Both the position numbers and the translations under genes were made by a program. The notes below the pieces were generated by a model. That model ran no database searches. It was given only the letters and a program-made list of their open reading frames with translations, and was not told where the DNA came from. A stretch of 64,000 nt of DNA, taken from positions 2,232,001 to 2,296,000 of the forward strand of contig NZ_CP049015.1 of assembly GCF_011064845.1 (NCBI RefSeq). The letters are read 5' to 3'. This DNA comes from Citrobacter freundii ATCC 8090 = MTCC 1658 = NBRC 12681. GTDB lineage: Bacteria > Pseudomonadota > Gammaproteobacteria > Enterobacterales > Enterobacteriaceae. Position 1 is the first letter of the stretch. The number at the start of each line of letters is the position of its first letter. Positions 44,733-55,935 of this stretch are shown piece by piece.

Positions 44733-44757
44733 AGGGTATCTGCATGACAGATACCCT
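44733..44757 (-). other. Perfect intergenic hairpin between lyase and regulator genes
   Basis: AGGGTATCTG / CAGATACCCT with a five-base loop lies just after the lyase stop. There is no T run on the minus strand, so it may be an RNA-stability or partial-termination element that lowers regulator expression. Confidence 0.6.
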
Positions 44758-44762
44758 GTTTA

Positions 44763-45731
44763 TCATCCGGCCAGAAATTCACTGTAGCGGCTGATATCCA
44801 CGTTTCCGCCGCTGATGATAATGCCGACTTTTTTGCCGCGAAGTTCAGCTTTGCGCGCTCTGGCGGCAGCAAAACCCAAACACCCGGTCGGTTCTACGAC
44901 GATTTTCATGCGTTCAGCGATAAATTTCATTGAGGTGATTAATTCAGCGTCTGAAACCGTCAGAATATCGTTCACGTTTTGCTGGATAATCTGAAACGTA
45001 TAGTTCCCGAGATGTTGGGTCTGAGCACCGTCAGCAATGGTTTTGGGCGTATCGATATGAACAATTTTTCCGCTACGAAACGACTGTTGACCATCGTTAC
45101 CCGCCTCAGGTTCAACACCATAGACGATGCAGTCAGGAGACAGATGTCTGGCCGCCAGAGCGGATCCTGAGAGCAGGCCGCCACCGCCCAGACAAACGAA
45201 AAGGGCGTCTAACTGACCCACTTCTTCAATCAGCTCTTTTGTGGCGGTGCCCTGGCCTGCAATCACGTGCGGATGGTCGTAAGGGGGGATCAGCGTTAAC
45301 CCCTGTTTCTCTGCCAGGTCCCGACCAATTTTTTCACGATCTTCAGTATAGCGATCGTAAGTTACCACTTTTCCGCCATAGCCTTTTGTTGCTGCAACTT
45401 TAGCTACCGGAGCATCATGCGGCATGATAATTGTTGCTGGAATCCCCAATAATTTTGCCGACAGTGCAATGGCCTGCGCATGGTTACCGGAAGAAAACGT
45501 CACGACACCCGCAGCACGTTGTTGTGGTGTGAACTGGCGTAGCGCATTCATAGCGCCGCGAAATTTGAAGGCACCCATTCTCTGGAAGTTTTCGCACTTA
45601 AAGAAGACTTCCGCGCCAAATTCTTCATTAACCGTTCGGGATGTCATCACCGGCGTTTTGTTAGCATAATCTGCGATGCGCTCTGCCGCAGCGGCAACAT
45701 CGTTATAATCAGGCAGTGTCATTTCAGTCAT
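44763..45731 (-). CDS. PLP-dependent hydroxyaspartate ammonia-lyase / threonine dehydratase-like
   Basis: This 322-residue fold type II enzyme has PLP lysine in GAFKFRGAMNAL (near residue 54), the substrate loop SSGNHAQAIALSAK and the phosphate-binding glycine loop CLGGGGLLSG. It resembles threo-3-hydroxyaspartate ammonia-lyases and serine racemases more than the allosteric IlvA, since the C-terminal regulatory domain is absent. It would release ammonia from 3-hydroxyaspartate, serine or threonine. A RidA-like gene lies 27 bases upstream and a DauR-type regulator gene follows, an arrangement seen with hydroxyaspartate use. The exact substrate is inferred. Confidence 0.85.
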   Translation of the reverse strand: MTEMTLPDYNDVAAAAERIADYANKTPVMTSRTVNEEFGAEVFFKCENFQRMGAFKFRGAMNALRQFTPQQRAAGVVTFSSGNHAQAIALSAKLLGIPATIIMPHDAPVAKVAATKGYGGKVVTYDRYTEDREKIGRDLAEKQGLTLIPPYDHPHVIAGQGTATKELIEEVGQLDALFVCLGGGGLLSGSALAARHLSPDCIVYGVEPEAGNDGQQSFRSGKIVHIDTPKTIADGAQTQHLGNYTFQIIQQNVNDILTVSDAELITSMKFIAERMKIVVEPTGCLGFAAARARKAELRGKKVGIIISGGNVDISRYSEFLAG

Positions 45732-45758
45732 TGTTGTTCACCTGTATGTTGTTAAATG

Positions 45759-46154
45759 TCACGCTTGCGGGGCCAGCGCCATAGCTTCAACTTCCAGCGC
45801 AAAACCATAATGAAGTTCCGCAACACCGGCTACTGCACGGGATGGACGGAAATCACCGATCCACTCCCCATAGATTTTGTTAAACGTCGGCCACTGATTC
45901 ATATCCGTCACATATACGCGAACTGACACCAGATGCTGGCGGGAAACTCCAGCACCTGCCAGACAAGCATCAATATTCTGTAGCACCAGCCGGGTTTGAT
46001 CTTCAAAAGAGGCATCCGCTTTTTTCTCACCGTCGAAAGTGACCGGCAATTGCCCGGAAATGAAGACGAAACCGCCAGCCGTTGTACTGTGCGAGTAATG
46101 ACCTGCTGGCGGGAAGCTTCCAGCAGATGAGTTCAGTGTAATGTCCGCGGACAT
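45759..46154 (-). CDS. RidA family enamine/imine deaminase
   Basis: This 131-residue YjgF/YER057c/UK114 protein has GHYSHSTTAGGFVFISGQLPVTFD, the interface segment LVLQNIDACLAGAGVSRQHLVSVRVYVTDMNQW, and the active-site Arg in FRPSRAVAGVAELHYGFALEVEAMA. It hydrolyses reactive enamine/imine intermediates such as 2-aminoacrylate released by PLP lyases. It directly precedes such a lyase, so it should protect the cell or speed product release. GGAGG precedes its ATG. A long palindrome lies about 30 bases upstream. Confidence 0.9.
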   Translation of the reverse strand: MSADITLNSSAGSFPPAGHYSHSTTAGGFVFISGQLPVTFDGEKKADASFEDQTRLVLQNIDACLAGAGVSRQHLVSVRVYVTDMNQWPTFNKIYGEWIGDFRPSRAVAGVAELHYGFALEVEAMALAPQA

Positions 46155-46185
46155 AATAAACCTCCAGTAGCTGATGATTCATTTT

Positions 46186-46218
46186 GTATAAAATAATACG
46201 ATTTGTATTATTTTATAC
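46186..46218. promoter_or_regulatory. Perfect 14-base inverted repeat, operator of the ridA-lyase operon
   Basis: The arms GTATAAAATAATAC and GTATTATTTTATAC are exact complements separated by GATTT. Each arm is itself GTAT-N6-ATAC, giving a double operator. It lies 32-64 bases upstream of the ridA-like start, where a promoter is expected. The DauR-type regulator at the operon end is the natural candidate to bind it. Confidence 0.75.
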
Positions 46219-46345
46219 GCCTTTATGCCACATTCGGCTAGAGATAATTTTCGCGGGTGATGATTTTGTGAACTATTGCAAATGTGGCTAACGTAAATAG
46301 CTAACCTGGGTAGGAACGAAGAGGGGAAGGCAGGAGAGTGAAGAA

Positions 46346-46363
46346 ACGCCCCGGGCGGGGCGT
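46346..46363 (-). terminator. Terminator of the ydhR-like gene
   Basis: ACGCCCC / GGGGCGT with a four-base loop lies 14 bases beyond the stop. A short T-rich tail follows on the minus strand. Confidence 0.75.
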
Positions 46364-46376
46364 CTAAGGCAAAATA

Positions 46377-46685
46377 CTAGCCGATGTGACCGTGGTTAAT
46401 TTTAGTTAACGGTTCATTGATATCGAAGATTTTGAACGTCACGTCTTCCACACCCAGATGCTTCAGACGGGCGGTATGCTTTTTGATATAGGCCTGAGCG
46501 GTGTCTTCGTCCCGGAACAGGTAGATGCCACCCGCTTCGTGATTTGCTTCGTTCTCGGTCCAGATTTTCCAGATGAACCCCGGCTCCTGGTTGATTGATT
46601 CGGCCAGTTCAACGAGCTGACTCGACATCTCAGCCCCAAACGGACCATGAAAATCAAAGTGTATCTGCACGAGTTTGTTCGACAT
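46377..46685 (-). CDS. ydhR: YdhR family monooxygenase-like protein
   Basis: This 102-residue protein matches the pattern of E. coli Ydh[57 protein letters not shown] and [13 protein letters not shown]. The family adopts a dimeric alpha/beta-barrel like small monooxygenases, with no settled substrate. In E. coli ydhR lies beside valVW, but here it is about 22 kb away with other genes between. GGAGG precedes the ATG. Confidence 0.85.
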   Translation of the reverse strand: MSNKLVQIHFDFHGPFGAEMSSQLVELAESINQEPGFIWKIWTENEANHEAGGIYLFRDEDTAQAYIKKHTARLKHLGVEDVTFKIFDINEPLTKINHGHIG

Positions 46686-46721
46686 AAATCCTCCATGGAT
46701 TGGTTATTTCGGGTAAGGCTG

Positions 46722-47513
46722 CTAGCGCAGCAGCACTTTACCGGTCAGATAAGTTATTGCCTGTCCACTGATATAAACACGCGTTCCTGCTAACTGACAG
46801 CGTAAATCCCCGCCGCGCTCAGAGACCTGGCGCGCCAGCATCTGTGTTTTATTCAGTTTTGCAGCCCAGTAAGGGATCAGCATGCTATGTGCCGAGCCTG
46901 TGACCGGGTCTTCCGCGACGGCTTCACCCGGGCAGAAGAAACGGCTGACAAAATCGTATTCCCCGTCACCCGGCGCGGTGATGCATACCATTTTCCCCAG
47001 CGGAAGCATGGCGTGGATGTTTGGGCGAACAGCCTCAACCTGCTGTTGATTTTCCAACACCACCATGTAATCGCGTGCCACGCGCATCTCCTTGTATTCG
47101 GTGATGCCTAATGTTTCCAGCAGTAAAGTGGGCGGCATGGCAGATTCGCTTTGCCAGGCTGGAAAATCGAGCGTCAGCCATGCACCGCTGCGCGTGACCG
47201 TCAGCGGTCCCACAAAGCGGGTAGCAAAATGGATTTTTGTATCCGGGTAATCCAGATGTTCAAAGATGACATGCGCGGCGGCAAGCGTGGCATGCCCACA
47301 CAGATTGATTTCACCCTGAGTGGTAAACCAACGCAGCTCAAAACCATTTTCATTGGCGACAAAAAAAGCGGTTTCTGACTGGTTATGCTGCTGCGCCATC
47401 TTTAATAATGTTTCATCGGGCAACCAGTCCGTGAGCGGACAGACTGCTGCGGCATTACCGCCAAACGTCGTGGTGGTAAAAGCATCCACCATGTAAAAAT
47501 CGATTTGTTGCAC
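46722..47513 (-). CDS. PhzF family isomerase (YddE-like)
   Basis: This 263-residue protein has the PhzF two-domain fold with the catalytic Glu in QHNQSETAFFV (near residue 46). Conserved parts include VDAFTTTTFGGNAAAVCPL, RWFTTQGEINLCGHATLAAAHVIF and EDPVTGSAHSMLIPYWA. Family members isomerise small metabolites, and only PhzF has a firm role (phenazines). Translation starts at a GTG (47513) with GAGGG eight bases upstream. It is divergent from the RluA-family gene. Confidence 0.88.
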   Translation of the reverse strand: MQQIDFYMVDAFTTTTFGGNAAAVCPLTDWLPDETLLKMAQQHNQSETAFFVANENGFELRWFTTQGEINLCGHATLAAAHVIFEHLDYPDTKIHFATRFVGPLTVTRSGAWLTLDFPAWQSESAMPPTLLLETLGITEYKEMRVARDYMVVLENQQQVEAVRPNIHAMLPLGKMVCITAPGDGEYDFVSRFFCPGEAVAEDPVTGSAHSMLIPYWAAKLNKTQMLARQVSERGGDLRCQLAGTRVYISGQAITYLTGKVLLR

Positions 47514-47642
47514 AGAATAACCCTCTCATCGCACTCAGGATAAATCACACTCTACCATGCCAGCCATTGGGTCAGCGCTCCGATTCGCCACTGCGGTGAA
47601 AATTCGTTATCATCCGTCCCCACACCTCATTCTGGCCGCCTG

Positions 47643-48341
47643 ATGTCTACGATCCTCGATACCTTTATTGCCCCGCCTTGTCATGACGAGATAGAGATCC
47701 TCTATCGGGACGAGCATCTGGTGCTAATCAATAAACCCAGCGGGTTACTTAGCTTGTCGGGCAAAAATCCGCAGAATCTCGATTCGGTACATCATCGGCT
47801 GGTACAGATTTACCCTGGCTGCACGCTGGTACATCGGCTTGATTTCGGCACTTCTGGACTGATGGTGGTCGCCCGTAACAAGGCTATCAACGCTGCGCTT
47901 TGCCAGCAGTTCAGCCAGCGTACGGTCACTAAGGTGTACAGCGCGCTGTTATGCGGGCATCTGGAAAACGACGAAGGAGTTATCGATGCAGCGATTGCCA
48001 AAGACCCGTCGCTGTTTCCATTAATGTCAATTTGTGCACTCAACGGCAAACCCGCACGTTCGCGCTATCAGGTTGTCGAGCGCTTTTATCATCGTCAGGA
48101 AAAGGGGGCGTTGCTCCCCTTGACGCGGGTACAACTGATGCCTGAAACCGGGCGGACCCACCAACTGCGGATCCACTGTCAGCTGTTGGGACATCCGATT
48201 TTAGGCTGTGATTTGTATGGCGGGCGTCTGCTGCCTGGCACTGAAAGGGTGCCGCGACTGATGCTGCATGCCAGTGAACTGCATTTCAGGCATCCCATTA
48301 GTGAAGCGTGGATGAACGCCCAAAACGCCAGCCCGTTCTGA
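47643..48341 (+). CDS. RluA family pseudouridine synthase
   Basis: This 232-residue synthase has IEILYRDEHLVLINKPSGLLSLSG, the catalytic Asp in VHRLDFGTSGLMVVARNK (near residue 66) and the late MPETGRTHQLRIHCQLLGHPILGCDLYG. There is no S4 domain, as in RluA and TruC. It converts uridine to pseudouridine in rRNA or tRNA. The target cannot be told by eye. It converges on mdtK with a terminator between. Confidence 0.88.
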   Translation: MSTILDTFIAPPCHDEIEILYRDEHLVLINKPSGLLSLSGKNPQNLDSVHHRLVQIYPGCTLVHRLDFGTSGLMVVARNKAINAALCQQFSQRTVTKVYSALLCGHLENDEGVIDAAIAKDPSLFPLMSICALNGKPARSRYQVVERFYHRQEKGALLPLTRVQLMPETGRTHQLRIHCQLLGHPILGCDLYGGRLLPGTERVPRLMLHASELHFRHPISEAWMNAQNASPF

Positions 48342-48353
48342 GGATGTAAAAAA

Positions 48354-48371
48354 AGCCGCCAGACGGCGGCT
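48354..48371 (-). terminator. Terminator of mdtK
   Basis: AGCCGCC / GGCGGCT with a four-base loop is followed on the minus strand by seven T. It sits between the convergent RluA-family and mdtK genes. Confidence 0.88.
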
Positions 48372-48380
48372 ATTTGGGCA

Positions 48381-49775
<1,395 letters not shown>

Positions 49776-49971
49776 TTATTTGAGAGACTAAAAAAGCCGC
49801 CTTATATGGCAGCAAGGAGAAAAAGCAGGGGAAATTTCAGTCTATTGTAGCGAGGAATACGTAATTCTCCAGTGAAAAAACAGGCAGGCGCGGCGCATTG
49901 CTGGCAACCTGAATTTCCACCTGCTATTGTGCTGTGCAGAGATGTCTTAATTGAGTTCAGGAGTAGGGAGT

Positions 49972-50619
49972 ATGTTTACGGGTATTGTGCAGGGCACCGC
50001 AAAATTGGTGTCCATTGATGAAAAACCAAATTTTCGTACGCATGTTGTGGAGTTGCCTGAATATATGCTGGATGCGCTGGAGACCGGCGCATCGGTTGCC
50101 CACAATGGGTGCTGCCTGACGGTCACCGAAATTAACGGGAACCAGATAAGCTTTGACCTGATGAAAGAAACGCTGCGTATCACCAATCTGGGCGAACTGA
50201 AGGTCGGTGATTTGGTTAACGTTGAGCGTGCGGCAAAATTCAGTGATGAGATTGGCGGACATTTAATGTCGGGCCATATTATGACCACTGCCGAAGTGTC
50301 GAAAATTCTGACCTCGGAGAATAACCGCCAGGTATGGTTTAAAGTCCAGGACCCGTCGCTGATGAAATATATCCTGTACAAAGGATTTATTGGTATTGAC
50401 GGTATCAGTCTGACGGTCGGTGAAGTGACGCCGACGCGTTTCTGTGTACACTTGATCCCGGAAACGCTGGAGCGTACGACGCTTGGCAAGAAAAAGCTGG
50501 GCGCAAGGGTTAATATCGAAATCGATCCCCAAACGCAGGCGGTGGTTGATACTGTTGAGCGTGTGCTGGCGGCGCGTGAAAGCGCCATCAGCAACATAAC
50601 GGGAGAAGCGGGAGCCTAA
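49972..50619 (+). CDS. ribC: Riboflavin synthase alpha chain
   Basis: This 215-residue enzyme has two similar lumazine-binding barrels: [17 protein letters not shown] to about residue 95, and [13 protein letters not shown] onward with [12 protein letters not shown]. It dismutates 6,7-dimethyl-8-ribityllumazine to riboflavin. The ATG at 49972 follows AGTAGGGAGT. It is called ribE in some enterobacteria. It converges on cfa. Confidence 0.96.
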   Translation: MFTGIVQGTAKLVSIDEKPNFRTHVVELPEYMLDALETGASVAHNGCCLTVTEINGNQISFDLMKETLRITNLGELKVGDLVNVERAAKFSDEIGGHLMSGHIMTTAEVSKILTSENNRQVWFKVQDPSLMKYILYKGFIGIDGISLTVGEVTPTRFCVHLIPETLERTTLGKKKLGARVNIEIDPQTQAVVDTVERVLAARESAISNITGEAGA

Positions 50620-50660
50620 GCCTGAGAGTTAAGCCCTCGTTGATACGGGGGCGATAACGA

Positions 50661-51809
50661 TTAACGGGGAACGCGCAGGCCGTGTTCAACGCCGCGAGAA
50701 AATACCACCTGCCATAACTGAATATCGCGAGCTCGAAACGCTCCGGCACAGGCGTTCAGATAATAGCTGAACATCCGTTTGAAACGTTCGGTATAGTTAT
50801 CGGCGATTTCAGGCCAGGAGTTAATGAAACGTTCGTGCCAGGCCATCAGCGTCGTGTCGTAATCCGCGCCAAAATTATGCCAGTCTTCCATTACAAAATG
50901 TGGCTCGCTGGCGTTGGCAATCTGGCGAACTGATGGTAAACAGCCGTTCGGGAAGATATATTTATTGATCCACGGATCAACGTTATTGTCGGTCTTTTTG
51001 GAGCCGATGCTATGCAGTAAAAAGAGACCATCCGGTTTTAAATTGCGATCGACCACGTCAAAATAGGTGGCGTAGTTTTTCGGCCCTACATGCTCAAACA
51101 TGCCGACGGAAACAATACGATCGAATTTGTCATTCAGGTCACGATAATCCTGCAGCAAAATTGTGACATCAAGCCCCGCACACCGTGACTGCGCCATTTT
51201 CTGCTGTTCTGCCGAAATGGTTACACCCACCACGCTGACGCCATATTCTGATGCCATAAACTGGGATAAGCCGCCCCAGCCGCAGCCTATATCGAGCACC
51301 CGCATCCCTGGCTTCAACTGCAGCTTTTCAGCAATCATTTTTAGCTTCGCCTGCTGGGCAGATTCCAGGGTATCGGCATCTTTCCAGTAGGCGCAGGAAT
51401 ACTGCATATAGGGGTCCAGCATGCGAGTAAAGAGATCGTTGCCTAAATCGTAATGTTCTTTGCCGACAACCCATGCACGCTTTTTGGTCTGCAAATTGAA
51501 CAAGCGAGCAGCGGCAATTCGTAACGTATCTTTGAAGTGGCGGGGGAGTTGGTTTTCAAGACCGGCGCGTAGGACTTTACTAAAAAACATATCCAGCCGG
51601 TCGCATTCCCACCAGCCATCCATATAACTTTCACCTAACCCTAACGATCCTTCCTGCAATACTCGTTTGAAAAAATCGGGGTTCTTTACGCGAATATCCG
51701 CCGGTGCCGGGCCATTAATGGTAATGCCTGCACGGCTCAATAATTCATTGGTGATGCGGTACCAGTCATCATCCGGTACTCTGACGTCTTCTATACACGA
51801 TGAACTCAT
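50661..51809 (-). CDS. cfa: Cyclopropane-fatty-acyl-phospholipid synthase
   Basis: This 382-residue SAM-dependent enzyme has the SAM-binding motif VLDIGCGWGGLSQFMA near residue 171 and the Cfa signature DPYMQYSCAYWKDADTLE. It adds a methylene group across double bonds of membrane lipids in stationary phase or acid stress. In E. coli it is sigma-S and small-RNA controlled through a long 5' leader. The upstream 51810-52099 gap is compatible with that but I cannot mark a site. Confidence 0.96.
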   Translation of the reverse strand: MSSSCIEDVRVPDDDWYRITNELLSRAGITINGPAPADIRVKNPDFFKRVLQEGSLGLGESYMDGWWECDRLDMFFSKVLRAGLENQLPRHFKDTLRIAAARLFNLQTKKRAWVVGKEHYDLGNDLFTRMLDPYMQYSCAYWKDADTLESAQQAKLKMIAEKLQLKPGMRVLDIGCGWGGLSQFMASEYGVSVVGVTISAEQQKMAQSRCAGLDVTILLQDYRDLNDKFDRIVSVGMFEHVGPKNYATYFDVVDRNLKPDGLFLLHSIGSKKTDNNVDPWINKYIFPNGCLPSVRQIANASEPHFVMEDWHNFGADYDTTLMAWHERFINSWPEIADNYTERFKRMFSYYLNACAGAFRARDIQLWQVVFSRGVEHGLRVPR

Positions 51810-52099
51810 AGCTTCTCCATCACTGGTCGGTGATCAGAACCTTAAAACAGCGTAGACGCTTTTTTGGGCTTTGTGAGAAATCTCACGGAATTAATCCGTG
51901 AATCTATAATCCGACGTAGAACAGAGGAAGGGAGGAACCCTTGCCGAAAAGACCATCCGTGGGAATACGGGAACATTCTTGTTCCCGCTAACACATAAAA
52001 ATTATCGTTTTTTTAACATCCGGAAATCAGTATAGGCCTGAACTTTTGACGATTCAACCGATAATTCTTAGCGGGCTAATTAATTGCCCGCGACAATTA

Positions 52100-53305
52100 T
52101 TAGTGAGACTCTCCATGGGCAATTTGCGCGCGGTCATCTGTTTGCGGGGCGTCAGTTTTCTGCGATTGCATTTTGTAACCTACAGCAGCCAGCAATACCG
52201 TGGTCAGCATAACGCTGGTAGTGGTGAGCAGCGGGGTAGCAATCAACCAGGAAACGACAAGGCTTGCCAGGAAGCATAAACCCAGTTGCAGCGTATTCTG
52301 CAATGCGGCAGCGCGTCCAGTGGCCTGTGGGAAAGGGCGTAATGCCTGCGCGACAACGATAGGGTAGATTGCGCCGTTCGCAATCGCCATAACGCAGAAT
52401 GGGATCAGGATTTCAGCCAATGCGACATGATGAATAAAGCCGGTCGCCCAGGTGCCTACAACGCTGAAGGCATACAGAATGAGTAACCAGGGCAGCAGCT
52501 GACGACCCTGCCATTTTTGCAGCGCAGCACGACAGCCGTAACCACCGATTAAAAAGGCGATAGTTTGCGGAACATAGCTCAGACCAATTACCGCTGGGCT
52601 ATAACCCATTTCGCTAAGGATGAACGGGGAACCCGTCAGCCATGCAAAAAAGCTCGCGGAACAGGCGGCATAAATCAGCACGTTTCCACGGTAAGTTTTC
52701 GAGCGCAGCAAGGTGGTGAAAGTCAGTTTATCCTGGCTGTCATCGCGTGCTTTAGCTGTAGGCTTTAAACGCAGCGCCGGAAGCATCAGAATCAGAGTAA
52801 TGGCGAATAGGGTGGCAAAAATGGCCTGCCAGGAAAAATGTACCAGGATCCAACTACCTAATAACGGGGCGAGGGCAGGTGATAACCCGACCAGCGGCAT
52901 AATGGTGGCAAAGATGCGGTTTACTTTTTGTGAAGGATAATAGTCGGTAACCAGCGCTTGCCAGATAACCGATGCTGCACAGACGCCAACGGCCTGAACA
53001 AATCGCAGTACCAGCAGGCCTGTGGCGTTTTCAACCCACAGCATGCCCAGACTGCCCAGTGCGAAAATAGATAAACCCAGCAGCAAAATAGGCTTGCGAC
53101 CATAGTGGTCAGAGAGCGGTCCCCACAGCAGTTGTGCGACGGCAAAACCGGCTAAGAACAAGCTCAGGCTAGCGCTGACGGCAGATGCAGGCGTTTGCAG
53201 ATCGGACTGAATTGCGGCGAAGGCGGGCAGATACATATCTGTTGCCAGAAAGCCGAGCACGCTAAGGCCCGCTAGCCAGACTAAAAACCCTTTCCCAGGT
53301 TGCAT
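52100..53305 (-). CDS. ydhC: YdhC, MFS transporter of the Bcr/CflA group
   Basis: This 401-residue 12-helix transporter has [27 protein letters not shown] at the start and the MFS loop [13 protein letters not shown] (residues 65-77). The start at 53305 (MQPGKGF) agrees with E. coli. An ATG three bases upstream is equally close to GAGAAA. It faces the LysR gene ydhB, whose product regulates purine-related transport in E. coli, so a nucleoside or purine analogue may be the substrate. Confidence 0.94.
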   Translation of the reverse strand: MQPGKGFLVWLAGLSVLGFLATDMYLPAFAAIQSDLQTPASAVSASLSLFLAGFAVAQLLWGPLSDHYGRKPILLLGLSIFALGSLGMLWVENATGLLVLRFVQAVGVCAASVIWQALVTDYYPSQKVNRIFATIMPLVGLSPALAPLLGSWILVHFSWQAIFATLFAITLILMLPALRLKPTAKARDDSQDKLTFTTLLRSKTYRGNVLIYAACSASFFAWLTGSPFILSEMGYSPAVIGLSYVPQTIAFLIGGYGCRAALQKWQGRQLLPWLLILYAFSVVGTWATGFIHHVALAEILIPFCVMAIANGAIYPIVVAQALRPFPQATGRAAALQNTLQLGLCFLASLVVSWLIATPLLTTTSVMLTTVLLAAVGYKMQSQKTDAPQTDDRAQIAHGESH

Positions 53306-53418
53306 CATTATTTCTCTTTTTTTAGCAATAGAACAATGCCGCTGAGTGTAGTGAGTGTAATTCTCGCTGTGAAACGCTAATATTTGCTTACTGATTTCAA
53401 AATTTTTGCAGGCAGAAT

Positions 53419-54351
53419 ATGTGGTCGGAATATTCACTTGAAGTGGTTGATGCGGTTGCGCGTAACGGTAGCTTTAGTTCAGCCGCACAGGAGCTACACC
53501 GTGTACCTTCGGCGGTAAGCTACACTGTGCGCCAACTGGAAGAGTGGCTGGCGGTACCACTTTTTGAGCGACGCCATCGGGATGTGGAATTAACGCCTGC
53601 CGGGGCATGGTTTTTAAAAGAAGGTCGCTCTGTTATCAAAAAAATGCAGATCACGCGCCAGCAATGCCAGCAAATTGCCAACGGCTGGCGCGGGCAGCTG
53701 GCGATCGCAGTCGATAACATTGTCCGCCCGGATCGTACCCGACAGATGATCGTGGATTTCTACCGTCACTTTGATGATGTGGAGTTGTTAGTTTTTCAGG
53801 AAGTGTTTAACGGCGTATGGGACGCGCTGTCCGATGGACGCGTGGAGCTGGCCATCGGCGCCACACAGGCGATTCCGGTAGGGGGACGCTATACCTTCCG
53901 CGATATGGGAATGCTGAGCTGGAGCTGCGTGGTAGCCAGCCATCATCCACTGGCGTCAATGCCCGGACCGCTAAGTGATGATACGTTGCGCAACTGGCCG
54001 TCACTGGTACGCGAAGATACCTCCCGTACGCTGCCAAAGCGTATTACCTGGCTGCTGGATAACCAAAAACGCGTCGTCGTGCCCGACTGGGAATCTTCTG
54101 CGACCTGTTTGTCCGCGGGATTATGCGTGGGCATGGTACCGACGCATTTTGCCAAGCCGTGGATCGATAGCGGCAAGTGGGTTGCGCTGCAACTGGAGAA
54201 CCCCTTTCCTGATGCTGCATGCTGTCTGACATGGCAGCAGAACGATACGTCACCGGCATTGAGGTGGCTGCTGGACTATTTAGGGGATAGTGAAACGTTG
54301 AACAAGGAATGGCTGCGGGAGCCAGATGAGACTCCCGCACAACAGGCTTAA
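53419..54351 (+). CDS. ydhB: YdhB, LysR family regulator
   Basis: This 310-residue regulator has an N-terminal helix-turn-helix ([47 protein letters not shown]) and a periplasmic-binding-like effector domain from about residue 90. It is divergent from ydhC. Its last four bases overlap the end of the convergent purR, as in E. coli. Confidence 0.95.
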   Translation: MWSEYSLEVVDAVARNGSFSSAAQELHRVPSAVSYTVRQLEEWLAVPLFERRHRDVELTPAGAWFLKEGRSVIKKMQITRQQCQQIANGWRGQLAIAVDNIVRPDRTRQMIVDFYRHFDDVELLVFQEVFNGVWDALSDGRVELAIGATQAIPVGGRYTFRDMGMLSWSCVVASHHPLASMPGPLSDDTLRNWPSLVREDTSRTLPKRITWLLDNQKRVVVPDWESSATCLSAGLCVGMVPTHFAKPWIDSGKWVALQLENPFPDAACCLTWQQNDTSPALRWLLDYLGDSETLNKEWLREPDETPAQQA

Positions 54352-55373
54352 CGGCGGTAATCGCGGAACGGACCGTCGGCAACGGAGCGACGCTCAACCA
54401 GACGTGGATGCACCTCGATAGACTGTGACTCTTCACGTTTATTCACGATACGGTCTAACAGCATGTTGAAGGCCGTTTCACCTAGTGAATCCTTCGGCTG
54501 GTGAATAGTCGTTAAGGCCGGCGTGAAGAAGCGGGCGTTGCGCACGTTGTCGTAGCCGATGAGTGAGACATCCTGTGGCACGCGCAGACCCATTTCGTCA
54601 GCGGCGCACAGCGCACCCATCGCCATAATATCGCCACCGCAGAAGACAGCGGTCGGACGATGCGACTGCGACAGAATTTGCTGCATGGCGCGATAGCCGG
54701 ACTCAGGCTCGAAATCGCCCTGGACAATCCAGTTATCAGGCACTTTAATCAGCGCTTCTTCCATCGCTTTCATAAAGCCCGCCAGACGCCCGGCCCCGGT
54801 GTTACGTTCCATTGGACCTGGGATCACGCCAATTTCACGATGACCGCGTTCTACCAGATACCGACCCGCCATGTAACCGCCTTCGAAGGCGTTATCAATG
54901 ACCGTATCGGTAAAGTCGGCTTTAGCTTCGCCCCAGTCCATGACGACCATCGGAATATGGCGATACTCTTCGAGCATCGAAAGCAGCGACTCCGGATACT
55001 CAGAACACATCACCAGCAGACCATCAACGCGCTTTTGCGCCATCATCGACAGATAGGCCTGCTGCTTTTCGAGACTGTTCCATGCGTTACCCAGAATCAG
55101 CGTATAGCCTTTCTGGAAACAGTTTTTCTCCACGGCTTCGATAATTTCTGCGAAATAGGCCGCTTCGCTGCTGGTCGCCAGCAAGCCAATAGACTTGGTG
55201 TGATTCACCTTCAGGCTGCGGGCAACTGCGCTCGGAGAATAGTGCAGTTCTTTGATCGCTGCCCAGACAGCATTACGCGTTTCTTCCGCGACAAAGCGCG
55301 TCTTGTTAATTACGTGTGATACGGTTGTAGTGGAAACGTTTGCTCGCTTCGCTACATCTTTAATTGTTGCCAT
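54348..55373 (-). CDS. purR: PurR, purine repressor
   Basis: This 341-residue LacI family repressor has [28 protein letters not shown] and the hinge helix [14 protein letters not shown] hypoxanthine/guanine-binding domain from about residue 60 completes it. It represses purine synthesis genes and itself, consistent with the PUR box at 55418-55433. Confidence 0.97.
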   Translation of the reverse strand: MATIKDVAKRANVSTTTVSHVINKTRFVAEETRNAVWAAIKELHYSPSAVARSLKVNHTKSIGLLATSSEAAYFAEIIEAVEKNCFQKGYTLILGNAWNSLEKQQAYLSMMAQKRVDGLLVMCSEYPESLLSMLEEYRHIPMVVMDWGEAKADFTDTVIDNAFEGGYMAGRYLVERGHREIGVIPGPMERNTGAGRLAGFMKAMEEALIKVPDNWIVQGDFEPESGYRAMQQILSQSHRPTAVFCGGDIMAMGALCAADEMGLRVPQDVSLIGYDNVRNARFFTPALTTIHQPKDSLGETAFNMLLDRIVNKREESQSIEVHPRLVERRSVADGPFRDYRR

Positions 55374-55417
55374 TACATCTCACTCCAGACCATATCCTAA
55401 GCTCCTGAGAATACTCC

Positions 55418-55433
55418 AGGTAAACGTTTGCCT
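55418..55433. promoter_or_regulatory. PurR operator (PUR box)
   Basis: AGGTAAACGTTTGCCT matches the near-palindromic PUR box with its central AAACGTTT. It lies 45 bases upstream of purR, indicating autoregulation. Confidence 0.85.
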
Positions 55434-55670
55434 TTACACACCCTTAGCGCAACGTAAGGGTTGCGGCACGCCGGGAAAACGACACGGAACGTCAGGAAGG
55501 GGTCAATGGCCGGTACGCTAATCAAGTAAGCGTGGAATTTTGTCTGATCTTAACGAAAAGGGGAAGAGTTAAAAGCAGTTATCAATATAAATCGTGAGAG
55601 ATTTTTGCTTTCAAGTGTGTAAAAATGCGCAATATCACTTTTTGTGTGGGAATAAAAAGGAGAAAACTTG

Positions 55671-55760
55671 ATGAGCACCGATCTGAAATTTTCGTTAGTG
55701 ACTACCATTATTGTTCTGGGTTTGATCGTCGCGGGTGGCCTGACCGCAGCGCTGCATTGA
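55671..55760 (+). CDS. ynhF: YnhF, 29-residue membrane peptide
   Basis: A 29-codon gene with AAGGAG upstream encodes MSTDLKFSLVTTIIVLGLI followed by VAGGLTAALH, a single membrane helix. It is identical in style and place to E. coli YnhF, between purR and ydhP. The function is unknown. Confidence 0.93.
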   Translation: MSTDLKFSLVTTIIVLGLIVAGGLTAALH

Positions 55761-55935
55761 TTTCCCCGAGGGAGTTAGCTCTCCCTCACTCTTTCCGCTC
55801 GTCTATCTCTTCTATTGTTTGCGAATAAGCAAAAGTCTTTTGCAATTTTGTTAACTTTATTAATTTTGCGATCAATGTCATGCTTTTGACTCTTATTTTA
55901 TGTCGCGCCACGGCTCGACGTTACGGAGTCGCAAT

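Noticed and set aside
49947..50597. A 216-codon minus-strand frame over ribC
   Set aside because: ribC is certain on the plus strand and the reverse product has no recognisable features.
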